NCBI GenBank assembly: GCA_965214485.1
Contig: CBDCBW010000009.1
Span: 124,001 to 188,000, forward strand
Length of the DNA: 64,000 nt
Reading direction: 5' to 3'
Source: JANQRZ01 sp965214485
Lineage (GTDB): Bacteria; Bacteroidota; Rhodothermia; Rhodothermales; JANQRZ01
How positions within the stretch are numbered: position 1 is the first letter of the stretch; each line of letters starts with the position of its first letter. The notes below the pieces were generated by a model. That model made no database searches, was not told the origin of the DNA, and saw only the letters and a program-made list of their open reading frames with translations. Made by a program: the position numbers and the translations under genes. Shown here in pieces: positions 36,748-45,564 of this stretch.

Positions 36748-37515
36748 CTACGGGCGGGTGAGGGTGACCGTGTCGTTGGTGTAGAAATCTCCGTTGCCGG
36801 TTGCGCCCCCATTGAGCATCGCGGTGATCGTGCTGCCGCCGTTGGAGACCGTGGCCTGGAGCGTAATCGGGCTGCCGAGCTGGGGGTCTGTGAGCGAGAG
36901 GTTGAGGGTGGGAGCGTTGAACGTCCCGCTGGTGGTGACGTTAAGCTGATAGCCGGGTCCTGTGATAACGCCGGTCCCCGAGACGGCAGTCCCGGTCTGC
37001 GTGAGCGTCAGGCTCATCGCTTCGCCATCGCTGGTGGTACCCGAGTAGGTCCCCGTCACATTCAGGCCGAAGCCGGGGGGCACGATCTGGATGACGAAGT
37101 CGATGCCTACGTTCTGGCCGGCGGTGACTTGCTGACGCTGAGGAGTCGCCTGATCGGGGTCGAGCGGGCCGCCCCCGAGGTAGCCGAAGAAGTCGCCGGT
37201 GCTGACGGAGCCGTTGTTGTCGTTGTCTTTGAAGGCGGCGAGGAAGTAGGAGTCTGGGTTGATGTTCTCGAATCTGTAGCTCCCGTCGGCGTTTGCGGTC
37301 ACCTCGAACGTCGGCGCACTGTTTCTGAACTCGTCGAGGGTTTCGTAGAGCGCAACGAGGGTGTTGTTGATCTCACCGGCGGCTCCGGCGGGCAGCCTGA
37401 TCGTGCCGGAGATGCTCCCGGTCGTCGGCTCGGGGTCGGAGGAATCGCAGCCGGCGGCGGCGAACATGAACAGGGCTACGAGCACCGTAGCACCAACGTG
37501 TGTGCGGATAGTCAT
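36748..37515 (-). CDS. Secreted lipoprotein with carboxypeptidase-like domain
   Basis: This 255-residue lipoprotein has the signal MTIRTHVGATVLVALFMFAA with the lipid Cys in AAAGCDSS. Residues about 33-120 look like a carboxypeptidase-regulatory/SdrD-like beta domain (GSISGTIRLPAGAAGEINNT, YRFENINPDSYFLAAFKDND). The C-terminal half is a Thr/Ser/Gly-rich beta repeat (LNVTGTYSGTTSDGEAMSLT, NLSLTDPQLGSPITLQ). G+C looks lower than in neighbours and Asn/Thr are frequent, which could reflect surface exposure or acquisition. Function unknown. Confidence 0.75.
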   Translation of the reverse strand: MTIRTHVGATVLVALFMFAAAGCDSSDPEPTTGSISGTIRLPAGAAGEINNTLVALYETLDEFRNSAPTFEVTANADGSYRFENINPDSYFLAAFKDNDNNGSVSTGDFFGYLGGGPLDPDQATPQRQQVTAGQNVGIDFVIQIVPPGFGLNVTGTYSGTTSDGEAMSLTLTQTGTAVSGTGVITGPGYQLNVTTSGTFNAPTLNLSLTDPQLGSPITLQATVSNGGSTITAMLNGGATGNGDFYTNDTVTLTRP

Positions 37516-37878
37516 GGTTGAAGGCGAGTTTGAGGATGGAAACGCAGAGGGCTCAAACGCAGAGGGCTCATGCGAGCGGAGCGCTGCGTCGAGCGTTCAG
37601 GGCAGAGCCGTTTGAGGCCGGGGCTACCCACTAGAACGGGGAAACGGCGAGGATCGGCTCATCGAACGAGCGAGGCGCGGAAAATAGGCGAAGGCCGTGT
37701 GGCGGAATGCGTCAGGCAATCCAAATTTTAGAGGATGTTGAGGCTCCGGAGCCGAGATCGAGGCCGGGCCCGCAGGCAGCCGAGCCCTGTCCTTTCGCGC
37801 GTCTCAGCCTGTCCGGGGCGTGTGGCCTCCGAGGGCTTCAGGCGTCCTATCTTCCGCCTCCTCCTTTCCTGCCTCGCC
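37516..37878. other. Divergent gap between lipoprotein and stress protein genes
   Basis: No gene is called in these 363 bases. Two 15-bp copies of AACGCAGAGGGCTCA lie at 37541-37570. A less G+C-rich stretch (CAATCCAAATTTTAGAGG, about 37717-37734) and the box TATCTTCC at 37848-37855, 23 bases before the next ATG, are promoter candidates. Confidence 0.45.
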
Positions 37879-38751
37879 ATGCCCATCGCCCGCCTCCTCT
37901 TCCCGACGGACTTCTCCGAAGCCGCCGGGCAGCGCTTCCGCCACGCCCTCTCGCTCGCCGAGCGTCAAGGGGCCGTCCTCCACGTCCTCCACGTCGTGGA
38001 CAACGGAGCAGCCACCTCGCGGGGAGAACGAGAGATGGACGCCTTCATCGAGGCGCACCACGCCGACGGTCTTCCGATCGAGCAGGCCGTGGTGGCCGCC
38101 GAAGCGCCGGCCCCGGCGATCCGCGACTACGCCGCCGCCGAGAACATCGACCTGATCGTGATGGGGCGGCACGGGCAGCGCGGGCTGCGCCGGCTCTTCC
38201 TCGGCAGCGTCGCCGAGGAGGTGATCCGCGAGTCGCCGTGCCCGGTCCTCACCGTCCGCCGCAGCGCCGAGACCTTCCCGCTCGGGCAGACCGACGCGGT
38301 CCTCGTCCCGCTCGACCTGTCGGCGGCCAGCCGGCACGCCCTCCCGCTCGCCAAAACGCTCGCCGCCGGGTACGGCGCGCGGCTGCTCCTGCTCCACGTC
38401 CTCGAAGACATCGACCTGCCGTCGATCTACGGCGACGACATCGCCAACCCGATCTACGACCTCTACCCCGAAATCCGGGAGCGCACCCGGACCGAGATTC
38501 GGCGCGTCGTGCAGGCGTCGGACGGGCCGAGCGTCGAGCCCGAGGTCCACTTCGCCGAGGGCGACCCGGCGGAGGCCGTCGTGGAGTTCGCCGACTCCAG
38601 CGGTGCCGACCTGATCGTGCTGACGCGGACAGGGCGGCGCGGGCTGACGCGCCTGCTCATCGGCAGCACCGCCGACGGCGTCATCCGCGCGGCGTCGTGC
38701 CCCGTGCTCGTCGTCCCGGTCGAGCCCGAGGAGGGCCACGGTGAGCCGTAG
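37879..38751 (+). CDS. Tandem universal stress protein
   Basis: This 290-residue protein contains two UspA domains. Domain 1 (1-135) starts PIARLLFPTDFSEAAGQRFR and has the ATP-loop GRHGQRGLRRLFLGSVAEEV. Domain 2 (143-285) starts VLVPLDLSAASRHALPLAKT and has TRTGRRGLTRLLIGSTADGV followed by CPVLVVPV. Both keep the G-x2-G-x9-G(S/T) pattern, so both probably bind ATP. It is a cytoplasmic stress-response protein; partner unknown. The ATG at 37879 gives the canonical N-terminus. Confidence 0.9.
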   Translation: MPIARLLFPTDFSEAAGQRFRHALSLAERQGAVLHVLHVVDNGAATSRGEREMDAFIEAHHADGLPIEQAVVAAEAPAPAIRDYAAAENIDLIVMGRHGQRGLRRLFLGSVAEEVIRESPCPVLTVRRSAETFPLGQTDAVLVPLDLSAASRHALPLAKTLAAGYGARLLLLHVLEDIDLPSIYGDDIANPIYDLYPEIRERTRTEIRRVVQASDGPSVEPEVHFAEGDPAEAVVEFADSSGADLIVLTRTGRRGLTRLLIGSTADGVIRAASCPVLVVPVEPEEGHGEP

Positions 38752-38780
38752 ACGGTGAGCCGTGGTGTCCTTTCCGACCA

Positions 38781-38808
38781 GGGCGATCCCATGTGGGATC
38801 GCCCCTAC
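38781..38808. repeat. GTAGGGGC palindrome at GDPD 3' end
   Basis: GGGCGATCCCA-TG-TGGGATCGCCC followed by CTAC. Read on the minus strand it begins GTAGGGGCGATCCC and its TAG is the stop codon of the GDPD gene. It lies 29 bases beyond the convergent stress protein stop. Confidence 0.85.
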
Positions 38809-39671
38809 GAATCGGAGAGCGCCCGGTCCGGATAGTCGGTGATGAGGCCGTCCACGCCGAGGGCCCGGAGCCGCCGCATGTCGTCCGGCTCGTTGACCGT
38901 CCACGGGATGACGAGCATCCCCCGCCGGTGCGCGTGCTCGACGACTGCCTCACTCACGAGCCTGAAGTCGGGGCTGTAGATATCGGGCACGAAGCCGAGC
39001 GCGCCGAGGCCCTCGCGCAGACGCTCCTCCGGAGTCTGTCCCGCCTCCTCCACGAGCAGGGTCTCCTCCACGAGCAGGGCGAGCCGGACGGGGAACCGGC
39101 AGGTCCGCGCCTCCTGCAACGTCCGCACGTCGAACGACTGCAGCGTGAACCGCTCCGCGACGCCCTCCGCCGCGACGACCTCCCACAGCCGCCGGACGAA
39201 CTCCGCCGGCGGCGGGTGCAGCCGCCCGTCGCCCTCGGGCTTCGACTTGGTCTCGACGTTGTAGAACGTCGGCGGCAGGCCGCACTCGCGCGCGTAGGCC
39301 TCGGCGAAGCGGACGACGGCGCGCAGCGTCGGCTTCGAGGCGGGCTGCGGCTCCTGCTCGGGGAAGCGCGGGTGGCCCCGGCTCCCGCAGTCGAACCGGG
39401 CCACCTCGGCGTAGGGCATGTGGTAGATCAGCAGCTCGGCCTCGTCCTCCGGCCGCACCGGCCTCCCGTCGGGGTGGCTGCAAAACGCGCTCGCCACGAA
39501 CGGGTCGTGGGAGACGACGACCTCGCCGTCCTCCGAAATCACGGTGTCGAGCTCGAGCGTCGTCACCCCGAGGTCGAGGGCGCGGCGGAAGGCCGGGAGC
39601 GTGTTCTCCGGCGCGAGGCCGCGCGCGCCCCGGTGTCCCTGCACGTCGAAGCCGGGTGGGATGAGTGGCAT
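38805..39671 (-). CDS. Glycerophosphodiester phosphodiesterase
   Basis: This 288-residue protein has the GDPD barrel motifs: FDVQGHRGARGLAPENTLPA (catalytic His-Arg and Glu-Asn), LELDTVISEDGEVVVSHDPF (metal-binding Glu/Asp and second His), FYNVETKSKPEG, RFTLQSFDVRTLQ and IPWTVNEPDDMRRLRALGVD with GLITDYPD. It cleaves glycerophosphodiesters to glycerol 3-phosphate and an alcohol. No signal peptide is seen, so it is probably cytoplasmic (UgpQ-like). Its stop codon is in a palindromic repeat. Confidence 0.93.
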   Translation of the reverse strand: MPLIPPGFDVQGHRGARGLAPENTLPAFRRALDLGVTTLELDTVISEDGEVVVSHDPFVASAFCSHPDGRPVRPEDEAELLIYHMPYAEVARFDCGSRGHPRFPEQEPQPASKPTLRAVVRFAEAYARECGLPPTFYNVETKSKPEGDGRLHPPPAEFVRRLWEVVAAEGVAERFTLQSFDVRTLQEARTCRFPVRLALLVEETLLVEEAGQTPEERLREGLGALGFVPDIYSPDFRLVSEAVVEHAHRRGMLVIPWTVNEPDDMRRLRALGVDGLITDYPDRALSDS

Positions 39672-39684
39672 AGTCGCTAGAGCC

Positions 39685-39709
39685 GTAGGGGGTTGATTCG
39701 TCCCCCTAC
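39685..39709. repeat. GTAGGGGG...CCCCCTAC palindrome
   Basis: GTAGGGGGTTGATTCGTCCCCCTAC, another short member of the family, in the gap between the PAP2 and GDPD genes, both on the minus strand. It lies 13 bases after the PAP2 stop. Confidence 0.75.
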
Positions 39710-39722
39710 ATCGTTCATCAAC

Positions 39723-40433
39723 CTACAGCCGGATCAGCAGGCGAACGGCTGGCGGGGGCGGCTCGTCGTCCGCGTCGCCGCGCAGAAAGCCCGGCGTGAC
39801 GACCTCCCCGAGCGCGTGGACGCCGAGCGCGATCCCGGCTCCGAGGGCCGCCCCGACGGCCGTGTCCGTCGGGTAGTGCACGCCGAGCCACGAGCGGCTG
39901 ACGGCCACCGCCGCCGCCCACCCGAACGCCGGGGCGATCACGTACCACTCGGGGTAGGACACGCTGAGCGAGGTGGCGAGCGCGAACGACACGGCTGCGT
40001 GGCCCGACGGAAACGAGTGGGGGTCGAACGCGCTCGGGTGGCCCCGCGCGCGAGGGGTGATGCTCGCGAGCGAAGCGTAGGGCCGAGGCCGCTTGACGAT
40101 GCTCTTCAGCGCGAAGACGGCCCCGATCGTTCCCGCCTCGCTGAGTGTGAGCAGGTAGGCCGGCCTGAAGTCGCGCTCGCCGTCGAGGGCGAGCGTGCCG
40201 AGCCAGAGCGCCGGGGCTGCGCCGACGAAGGCCTTCTGCGAGCTCCAGTTCGCCCCACGCATCAGCGCAGCGAAGGCCGGGGCCTCGATGCGATAGATCG
40301 CGTGGAGCACCCGGATGTCCTGCGTGCTCGGCGGGTCCTCCGCGACGACGGTCGTGTCGATGGGCGCGTTCTGCGCCGGTGCCGGAGAACCGGCGGCGAG
40401 CACGAGGAGAACGGGCAGAGCGCGGAGCGGCAC
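39723..40433 (-). CDS. PAP2-family membrane phosphatase
   Basis: This 236-residue protein starts at the GTG giving MPLRALPVLLVLAAGSPAPA, a signal-like N-terminus; a TTG ten codons upstream (40463) is possible. The three PAP2 motifs are intact: KSIVKRPRPY, FPSGHAA and SRSWLGVHYPTD. Several membrane helices surround them. Family members dephosphorylate lipid phosphates (phosphatidic acid, undecaprenyl pyrophosphate) on the periplasmic side; the substrate here is unknown. It lies downstream of recA on the same strand, beyond the recA terminator. Confidence 0.88.
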   Translation of the reverse strand: MPLRALPVLLVLAAGSPAPAQNAPIDTTVVAEDPPSTQDIRVLHAIYRIEAPAFAALMRGANWSSQKAFVGAAPALWLGTLALDGERDFRPAYLLTLSEAGTIGAVFALKSIVKRPRPYASLASITPRARGHPSAFDPHSFPSGHAAVSFALATSLSVSYPEWYVIAPAFGWAAAVAVSRSWLGVHYPTDTAVGAALGAGIALGVHALGEVVTPGFLRGDADDEPPPPAVRLLIRL

Positions 40434-40480
40434 GGCGAGGCGGGTGGGAGGTCGGGGCCGCAAGCTAGCGCCGCCGGCGC

Positions 40481-40519
40481 AAAAAAGCAGCGCCGCCGAA
40501 AAGGGGTCGGCGGCGCTGC
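40481..40519 (-). terminator. Factor-independent terminator of recA
   Basis: On the minus strand GCAGCGCCGCCG and CGGCGGCGCTGC form a perfect 12-bp stem (plus-strand arms 40487-40498 and 40508-40519) followed by TTTTTT (40481-40486). It lies 24 bases after the recA stop. Confidence 0.9.
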
Positions 40520-40542
40520 CAGGGTAGGCGCGTCGGGCGGGG

Positions 40543-41637
<1,095 letters not shown>

Positions 41638-41978
41638 GAGTGTTGGGTGTCCCCGTGAGTGAGAGAAGAGAGTGCTAGGATACGCACGCGCGCTGCCAGC
41701 CTCGTGTCATACAGGGATAGACGCGCGAAGTCTCGCGGCGTAACCCCACGGCGCTGATTTTTCCGCCGACGACCGAGGCAGCGCCAAGAGGAAGAAGGCG
41801 AGGATGAGTGCCGGACGGCGCAGGCAAGGCGCGCGACGCAGCCGACGCCACGCATCGGCACCACACATCGGCACCGATGCCACGCATCGGCGATGGAGCG
41901 CCACGCCGGAGGCGGCGGCTGGAGCAGCCCTTCACGTTGCCTTCGTAGTCAATGCATTCGTAGTCAGTCTCTCAGAGC
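41638..41978. other. recA-cinA intergenic gap
   Basis: These 341 bases hold no recognised gene. A short imperfect repeat of CACGCATCGGC occurs three times around 41849-41891, one diverged. The recA promoter should lie near 41660-41720, where the sequence is less G+C-rich, but no clear box was found. Confidence 0.4.
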
Positions 41979-43256
41979 TCAGGAGTGCAGCGGGGCGGCG
42001 GCGCGGGCGTCCCGGCGGAGGAGCTGGCGGCGGACGAGGTTGAGCGCGGCGGTGATGCTGAGGCGCTTGTTGAGCAGCCGGTCCTTCGCCAGTTGAAGCC
42101 GGACGGCGTAGCTCCCGTGCTCGTCGGCGTAGCCGATCCAGACGGTGCCGACGGGCTTCTCGGGCGTCCCGCCCCCCGGCCCGGCGACGCCGGTCGTCGA
42201 GACGCCGAGGTCGGTCGAGAGGCGGGCGCGGACGCCTTCGGCGAGCTGCCCCGCGACGGCTTCGCTCACGGCCCCGTGCTCGCGGAGGAGGGCCTCGTCC
42301 ACCTCCAGGAGGCTCACCTTCTGCGCGTTGCCGTAGACCACGACCCCGCCGCAGAAGTAGGCCGAGGCACCGGGGACGTTCGTGATCCGGTCGGCGAGGA
42401 GGCCGCCGGTGCAGCTCTCTGCGGTGGCGAGCGTCAGCCCGCGCTCGGTGAGCATCCGGCCTACGGCGGCCTCGAGGAGATCGTCGCCCTCGCCGAAGAG
42501 GAACGCGCCGGCGCGTGCGCGGACGATGCGCTCGAAGTCCGCGAGGCGGGCCTCGGCCTCGGCGCGGGTCGCGCCGGAGGCGGTGATGCGGAGGCGGATG
42601 ACGCCGTAGCGCGGGAGGAAGGCGAGGTGGAGGTCGGGGCCGAGCCGGTCGGCGTAGTCGCCGAGGGCGTCGGCGAGGTCGGACTCGCCGACGCCGACGG
42701 TGAGGAGCGTCTTTTGGAGCGTGCTCGCGTCGCCGCGCCGCTCGACGAGGCGAGGCAGGACGGACGCCTGCATGAGGGTCCGCATCTCGTTCGGGACGCC
42801 GGGCAGAACGGCAATCGCGCAGCCCGTCGCCGCGTCCTCGAACCACAGCCCCGGCGCGGTGCCGACGGGGTTCGGCAGCGCCTCGAAGCCGCCGGGCACC
42901 TCGGCCTGCACGCGGTTGCGCTCGGCCATCGGACGCCCGCGCGCCTCGAACTTTGCCCGCAGCTCGGCGAAGAGATCGTCGCGGAAAACGAGGGGCCGCC
43001 CGAGCTCGTCGGCGACGGCCTTCTTCGTGATGTCGTCGTGCGTCGGCCCGAGGCCGCCGGTGAGGATCACGACGTCGGAGGCGGCGAGGGCGCGGCGCAG
43101 CTCGTCGCGGATGTCGGCGGCCTCGTCCGAGACCGTGGCGGCGCGGCGGACGGTGATGCCGTGCGCGCTGAGCTGCTCGCCGATCCAGGCCGCGTTCGTG
43201 TTGACGGTCTGCCCGATGAGCAGCTCGTCGCCGACGGTGAGGAGAGAAGCAGTCAT
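41979..43256 (-). CDS. cinA: CinA-family protein (nicotinamide-nucleotide amidase)
   Basis: This 425-residue protein has both CinA parts. The N-terminal MoaB/MogA-like domain has LLTVGDELLIGQTVNTNAAW, VVILTGGLGPTHDDITKKAV and LPGVPNEMR. The C-terminal PncC domain (from about 262) has LATAESCTGGLLADRITNVP, YFCGGVVVYGNAQK and VAGPGGGTPEKPVGTVWIGY. Family knowledge: the C-domain deamidates nicotinamide mononucleotide and the N-domain is an ADP-ribose pyrophosphatase. It is upstream of recA, matching the classic cinA-recA order, though here with a separate gap. Confidence 0.94.
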   Translation of the reverse strand: MTASLLTVGDELLIGQTVNTNAAWIGEQLSAHGITVRRAATVSDEAADIRDELRRALAASDVVILTGGLGPTHDDITKKAVADELGRPLVFRDDLFAELRAKFEARGRPMAERNRVQAEVPGGFEALPNPVGTAPGLWFEDAATGCAIAVLPGVPNEMRTLMQASVLPRLVERRGDASTLQKTLLTVGVGESDLADALGDYADRLGPDLHLAFLPRYGVIRLRITASGATRAEAEARLADFERIVRARAGAFLFGEGDDLLEAAVGRMLTERGLTLATAESCTGGLLADRITNVPGASAYFCGGVVVYGNAQKVSLLEVDEALLREHGAVSEAVAGQLAEGVRARLSTDLGVSTTGVAGPGGGTPEKPVGTVWIGYADEHGSYAVRLQLAKDRLLNKRLSITAALNLVRRQLLRRDARAAAPLHS

Positions 43257-43337
43257 TTCAAACGTCGCGTTGCGAGTGACGAACGTGACGAACGGCGAAC
43301 GTGGCGAGTGACGAACGAGGCACCTGTTCGACGCTCG
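43257..43337. repeat. GAGTGACGAACG inverted repeat between pyrE and cinA
   Basis: AGTGACGAACGTGACGAACG-type sequence is followed by GTTCGACGCTCGTCATTCGC-type complement, an imperfect hairpin that fills the 81-base gap and reaches the pyrE stop region. Same gap-filling style as other purine/pyrimidine repeats, but with a different core. Confidence 0.6.
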
Positions 43338-44009
43338 TCATTCGCCGCTCGTCACGTGGTGGCTCCAGGCTTGCGGGTCGGCGCGCCACGCGCGGAGCGC
43401 GCCGAGGGCCTTGGTGCCGAGGACCCCGGCGCGCTCGGCGACGCGAAGGAGCGTCGCGAAGTCCGTGAGGGTCGCGTGGTCGAGAGCCGCCGCGTCGAAG
43501 CGCTCCGTCGCCGCGTCGAAGCCGTAGGAGAAGATCGCGAGGACCGCCGTGACCTCGGCCCCCGCCGCCCGCAGCGCCTCCGCCGCCGCGACCGACGAGC
43601 CGCCGGTCGAGACCAGGTCTTCGATCAGCACGACGCGTTGCCCCTCGCTGACCCGGCCTTCGATCCGGTTCTCGCGCCCGTGGCCCTTCGCGCCCGCGCG
43701 GACGTAGGCCAGCGGCAGCCCCAGCCGGTCGGCGACGAGGGCGGCCTGCGGGATGCCCGCCGTCGCCACACCCGCCACCGCGCCGGGCCGCGCCGCGCCG
43801 CGCCCGATCAGCTCCTGAAACCCCGCCGTGATGCGCGAACGGACGGCGGGGTAGGCGAGCGTCAGCCGGTTGTCGCAGTAGACCGGCGCGCGCAGCCCCG
43901 AGGCCCACGTGAACGGCTCGGCGGGCCGGAGCACGAGCGCGCCGATCTCCAAGAGGTCAGCCGCGACCTGCTCGCGGAGCGTGGTGAGGGGGTCGATGCG
44001 GGGCGTCAC
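43338..44009 (-). CDS. pyrE: Orotate phosphoribosyltransferase
   Basis: This 223-residue protein starts at GTG 44009 (MTPRIDPLTTLREQVAADLL). Motifs: FTWASGLRAPVYCDNRLTLA, VAGVATAGIPQAALVADRLG, YVRAGAKGHGRENRIEGRV and the PRPP loop VVLIEDLVSTGGSSVAAAEA. It joins orotate to PRPP in pyrimidine synthesis. It is longer than the E. coli enzyme only by a few residues at the end. It lies between cinA and a secreted sugar-dehydrogenase gene, all on the minus strand. Confidence 0.94.
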   Translation of the reverse strand: MTPRIDPLTTLREQVAADLLEIGALVLRPAEPFTWASGLRAPVYCDNRLTLAYPAVRSRITAGFQELIGRGAARPGAVAGVATAGIPQAALVADRLGLPLAYVRAGAKGHGRENRIEGRVSEGQRVVLIEDLVSTGGSSVAAAEALRAAGAEVTAVLAIFSYGFDAATERFDAAALDHATLTDFATLLRVAERAGVLGTKALGALRAWRADPQAWSHHVTSGE

Positions 44010-44083
44010 GGCGGCGGGGTTGGGAGCGACGAGCTGCAAGGCTACGACCGCCGGAGGCCGGCCCGCAAGGACGCCCCGTGCGG

Positions 44084-45535
44084 TTAGCGAACGAGGGTGA
44101 GCGCCTGCGCCGCCGCCTGCCCGCCCGCCGTCATCCGCACGACGTAGACGCCGGGGGCGAGGCCGGCGGCGTCGAAGCGGACCGGGTGCTCGCCCGCCGG
44201 GGCCGGGCCGTCGAAGAGCACCGCCACCTCGCGCCCGAGCACGTCGTAGACCGCGAGGCGCACCGGACCGGGCTCGGCCTGCTCGAACCTCAGCGTGGAC
44301 GACGACGCGAAGGGGTTGGGGAACGCGGGCCGGAGCGCGACCCGCCCCGCCGGAGCCGACGGCTCCGCCGCGACGACGCCGCGCGCGAACCGGTAGATAC
44401 GCCGCGTGTCCCACCCGATGGCGTAGAGCTCCCCCTCGGCGTCTACGCCGAAGGACGAGAGGAGAAAGTCGGCGTCGAAGAGCTCGGTGTTCTCGGACGC
44501 GTCCGGCTCGAGTGCCCAGACCTGGCCGGTGCAGAAGTCGCCGTAGACGTAGCGCCCGTCGAGCTCCGGCAGGGCCGTCCCCCGGTAGACGTAGCCCCCC
44601 GTGACCGAGCACCGCCCGTCGGCGTGGCTGTATTCCCACGCCGGAAAGGTGACGCCCTCCAGGTCACACGGCCCCTCGAAGCAGTGCATCCCCTCGAAGG
44701 CGTCCCAGCCGAGGTTGGCCCCGGCTTCGCGGACGACGCTTACCTCCTCCCACTGGTTCTGCCCGACGTCGCCGACCCACAGGTCGCCCGTGCCCCGGTC
44801 GATGGAGAAGCGCCACGGGTTGCGGAGGCCGTAGGCCCAGATTTCCTCGCGCCACCCCTCGGCGTTGCCGGCGAACGGATTGTCCGGCGGGATGCCGTAG
44901 TTCCGCCCCTGGCCGGGGTCGTCCACGTTGACGCGCAGGATCGAGCCGAAGAGCGTCGCGCGGTTCTGCCCGTGGTCCAGCGGGTCGCCGGCCGAGCCCC
45001 CGTCTCCGAAGGAGAAGTAGAGGTTGGCCTCCTCCGCGTTGGGATGGAAAGCAAGCTGCCCCCCGTTGTGCCACTGGAAAGGCTGCTCGATGTCGAAGAG
45101 CACGACCTCGCTCTCCCGGTCGGCGCGCGGAGCCCCCGCCGCAGGGTCGGGCACGGTGAAGCGGGCGATGATGGTCCGGTGGCCCTCCCCCTCGGCAGCC
45201 GGGAACGTCGTGTAGTGGACGAAGAAGTGCCCGTTCGCCTGGTACCTGGGGTGGAAGGCGAGGCCGAGCAGGCCCTCCTCCCAACTCGGCGCGTTGCTGC
45301 TGACGACGTCGCGCAGGTCGATGAGCGTATCGACCCGGCTCACCGCCGGGTCGTTCTCGAACGAGAGGAGGACGCCGACCTTGTCGACGACGAACAGCCG
45401 CGTCTCGCCGGGGGCCGTCTCGAGGCCGACCGGAATTTGGAAGAGGGGGAGGGCTGGAAATGCAGGCTCGACCGCAACCGGTTGCGCGTACGCGGCGGGG
45501 AGGAGCAGGGCGCTGAGTAGAGCGAGGCGGAGCAT
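44084..45535 (-). CDS. Secreted PQQ-type sugar dehydrogenase with T9SS sorting domain
   Basis: This 483-residue protein has a signal peptide (MLRLALLSALLLPAAYAQPV). A six-bladed soluble glucose/sorbosone dehydrogenase propeller follows (EEGLLGLAFHPRYQANGHFF; QWHNGGQLAFHP; LYFSFGDGGSAGDP; LRNPWRFSIDRGTGDLWVGD; VGQNQWEEV), with paired Cys (MHCFEGPCDLEG). It ends in a Por-type C-terminal domain (RPAFPNPFASSSTLRFEQAE; VYDVLGREVAVLFDG). Family knowledge: such enzymes oxidise sugars or alcohols with PQQ, but many Bacteroidota members lack a proven substrate. The T9SS domain predicts export to the surface or medium. A paralogue lies directly upstream, 29 bases away. Confidence 0.88.
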   Translation of the reverse strand: MLRLALLSALLLPAAYAQPVAVEPAFPALPLFQIPVGLETAPGETRLFVVDKVGVLLSFENDPAVSRVDTLIDLRDVVSSNAPSWEEGLLGLAFHPRYQANGHFFVHYTTFPAAEGEGHRTIIARFTVPDPAAGAPRADRESEVVLFDIEQPFQWHNGGQLAFHPNAEEANLYFSFGDGGSAGDPLDHGQNRATLFGSILRVNVDDPGQGRNYGIPPDNPFAGNAEGWREEIWAYGLRNPWRFSIDRGTGDLWVGDVGQNQWEEVSVVREAGANLGWDAFEGMHCFEGPCDLEGVTFPAWEYSHADGRCSVTGGYVYRGTALPELDGRYVYGDFCTGQVWALEPDASENTELFDADFLLSSFGVDAEGELYAIGWDTRRIYRFARGVVAAEPSAPAGRVALRPAFPNPFASSSTLRFEQAEPGPVRLAVYDVLGREVAVLFDGPAPAGEHPVRFDAAGLAPGVYVVRMTAGGQAAAQALTLVR

Positions 45536-45564
45536 GACGTCAAAGAAGGGGGAAGAGGGGAAGG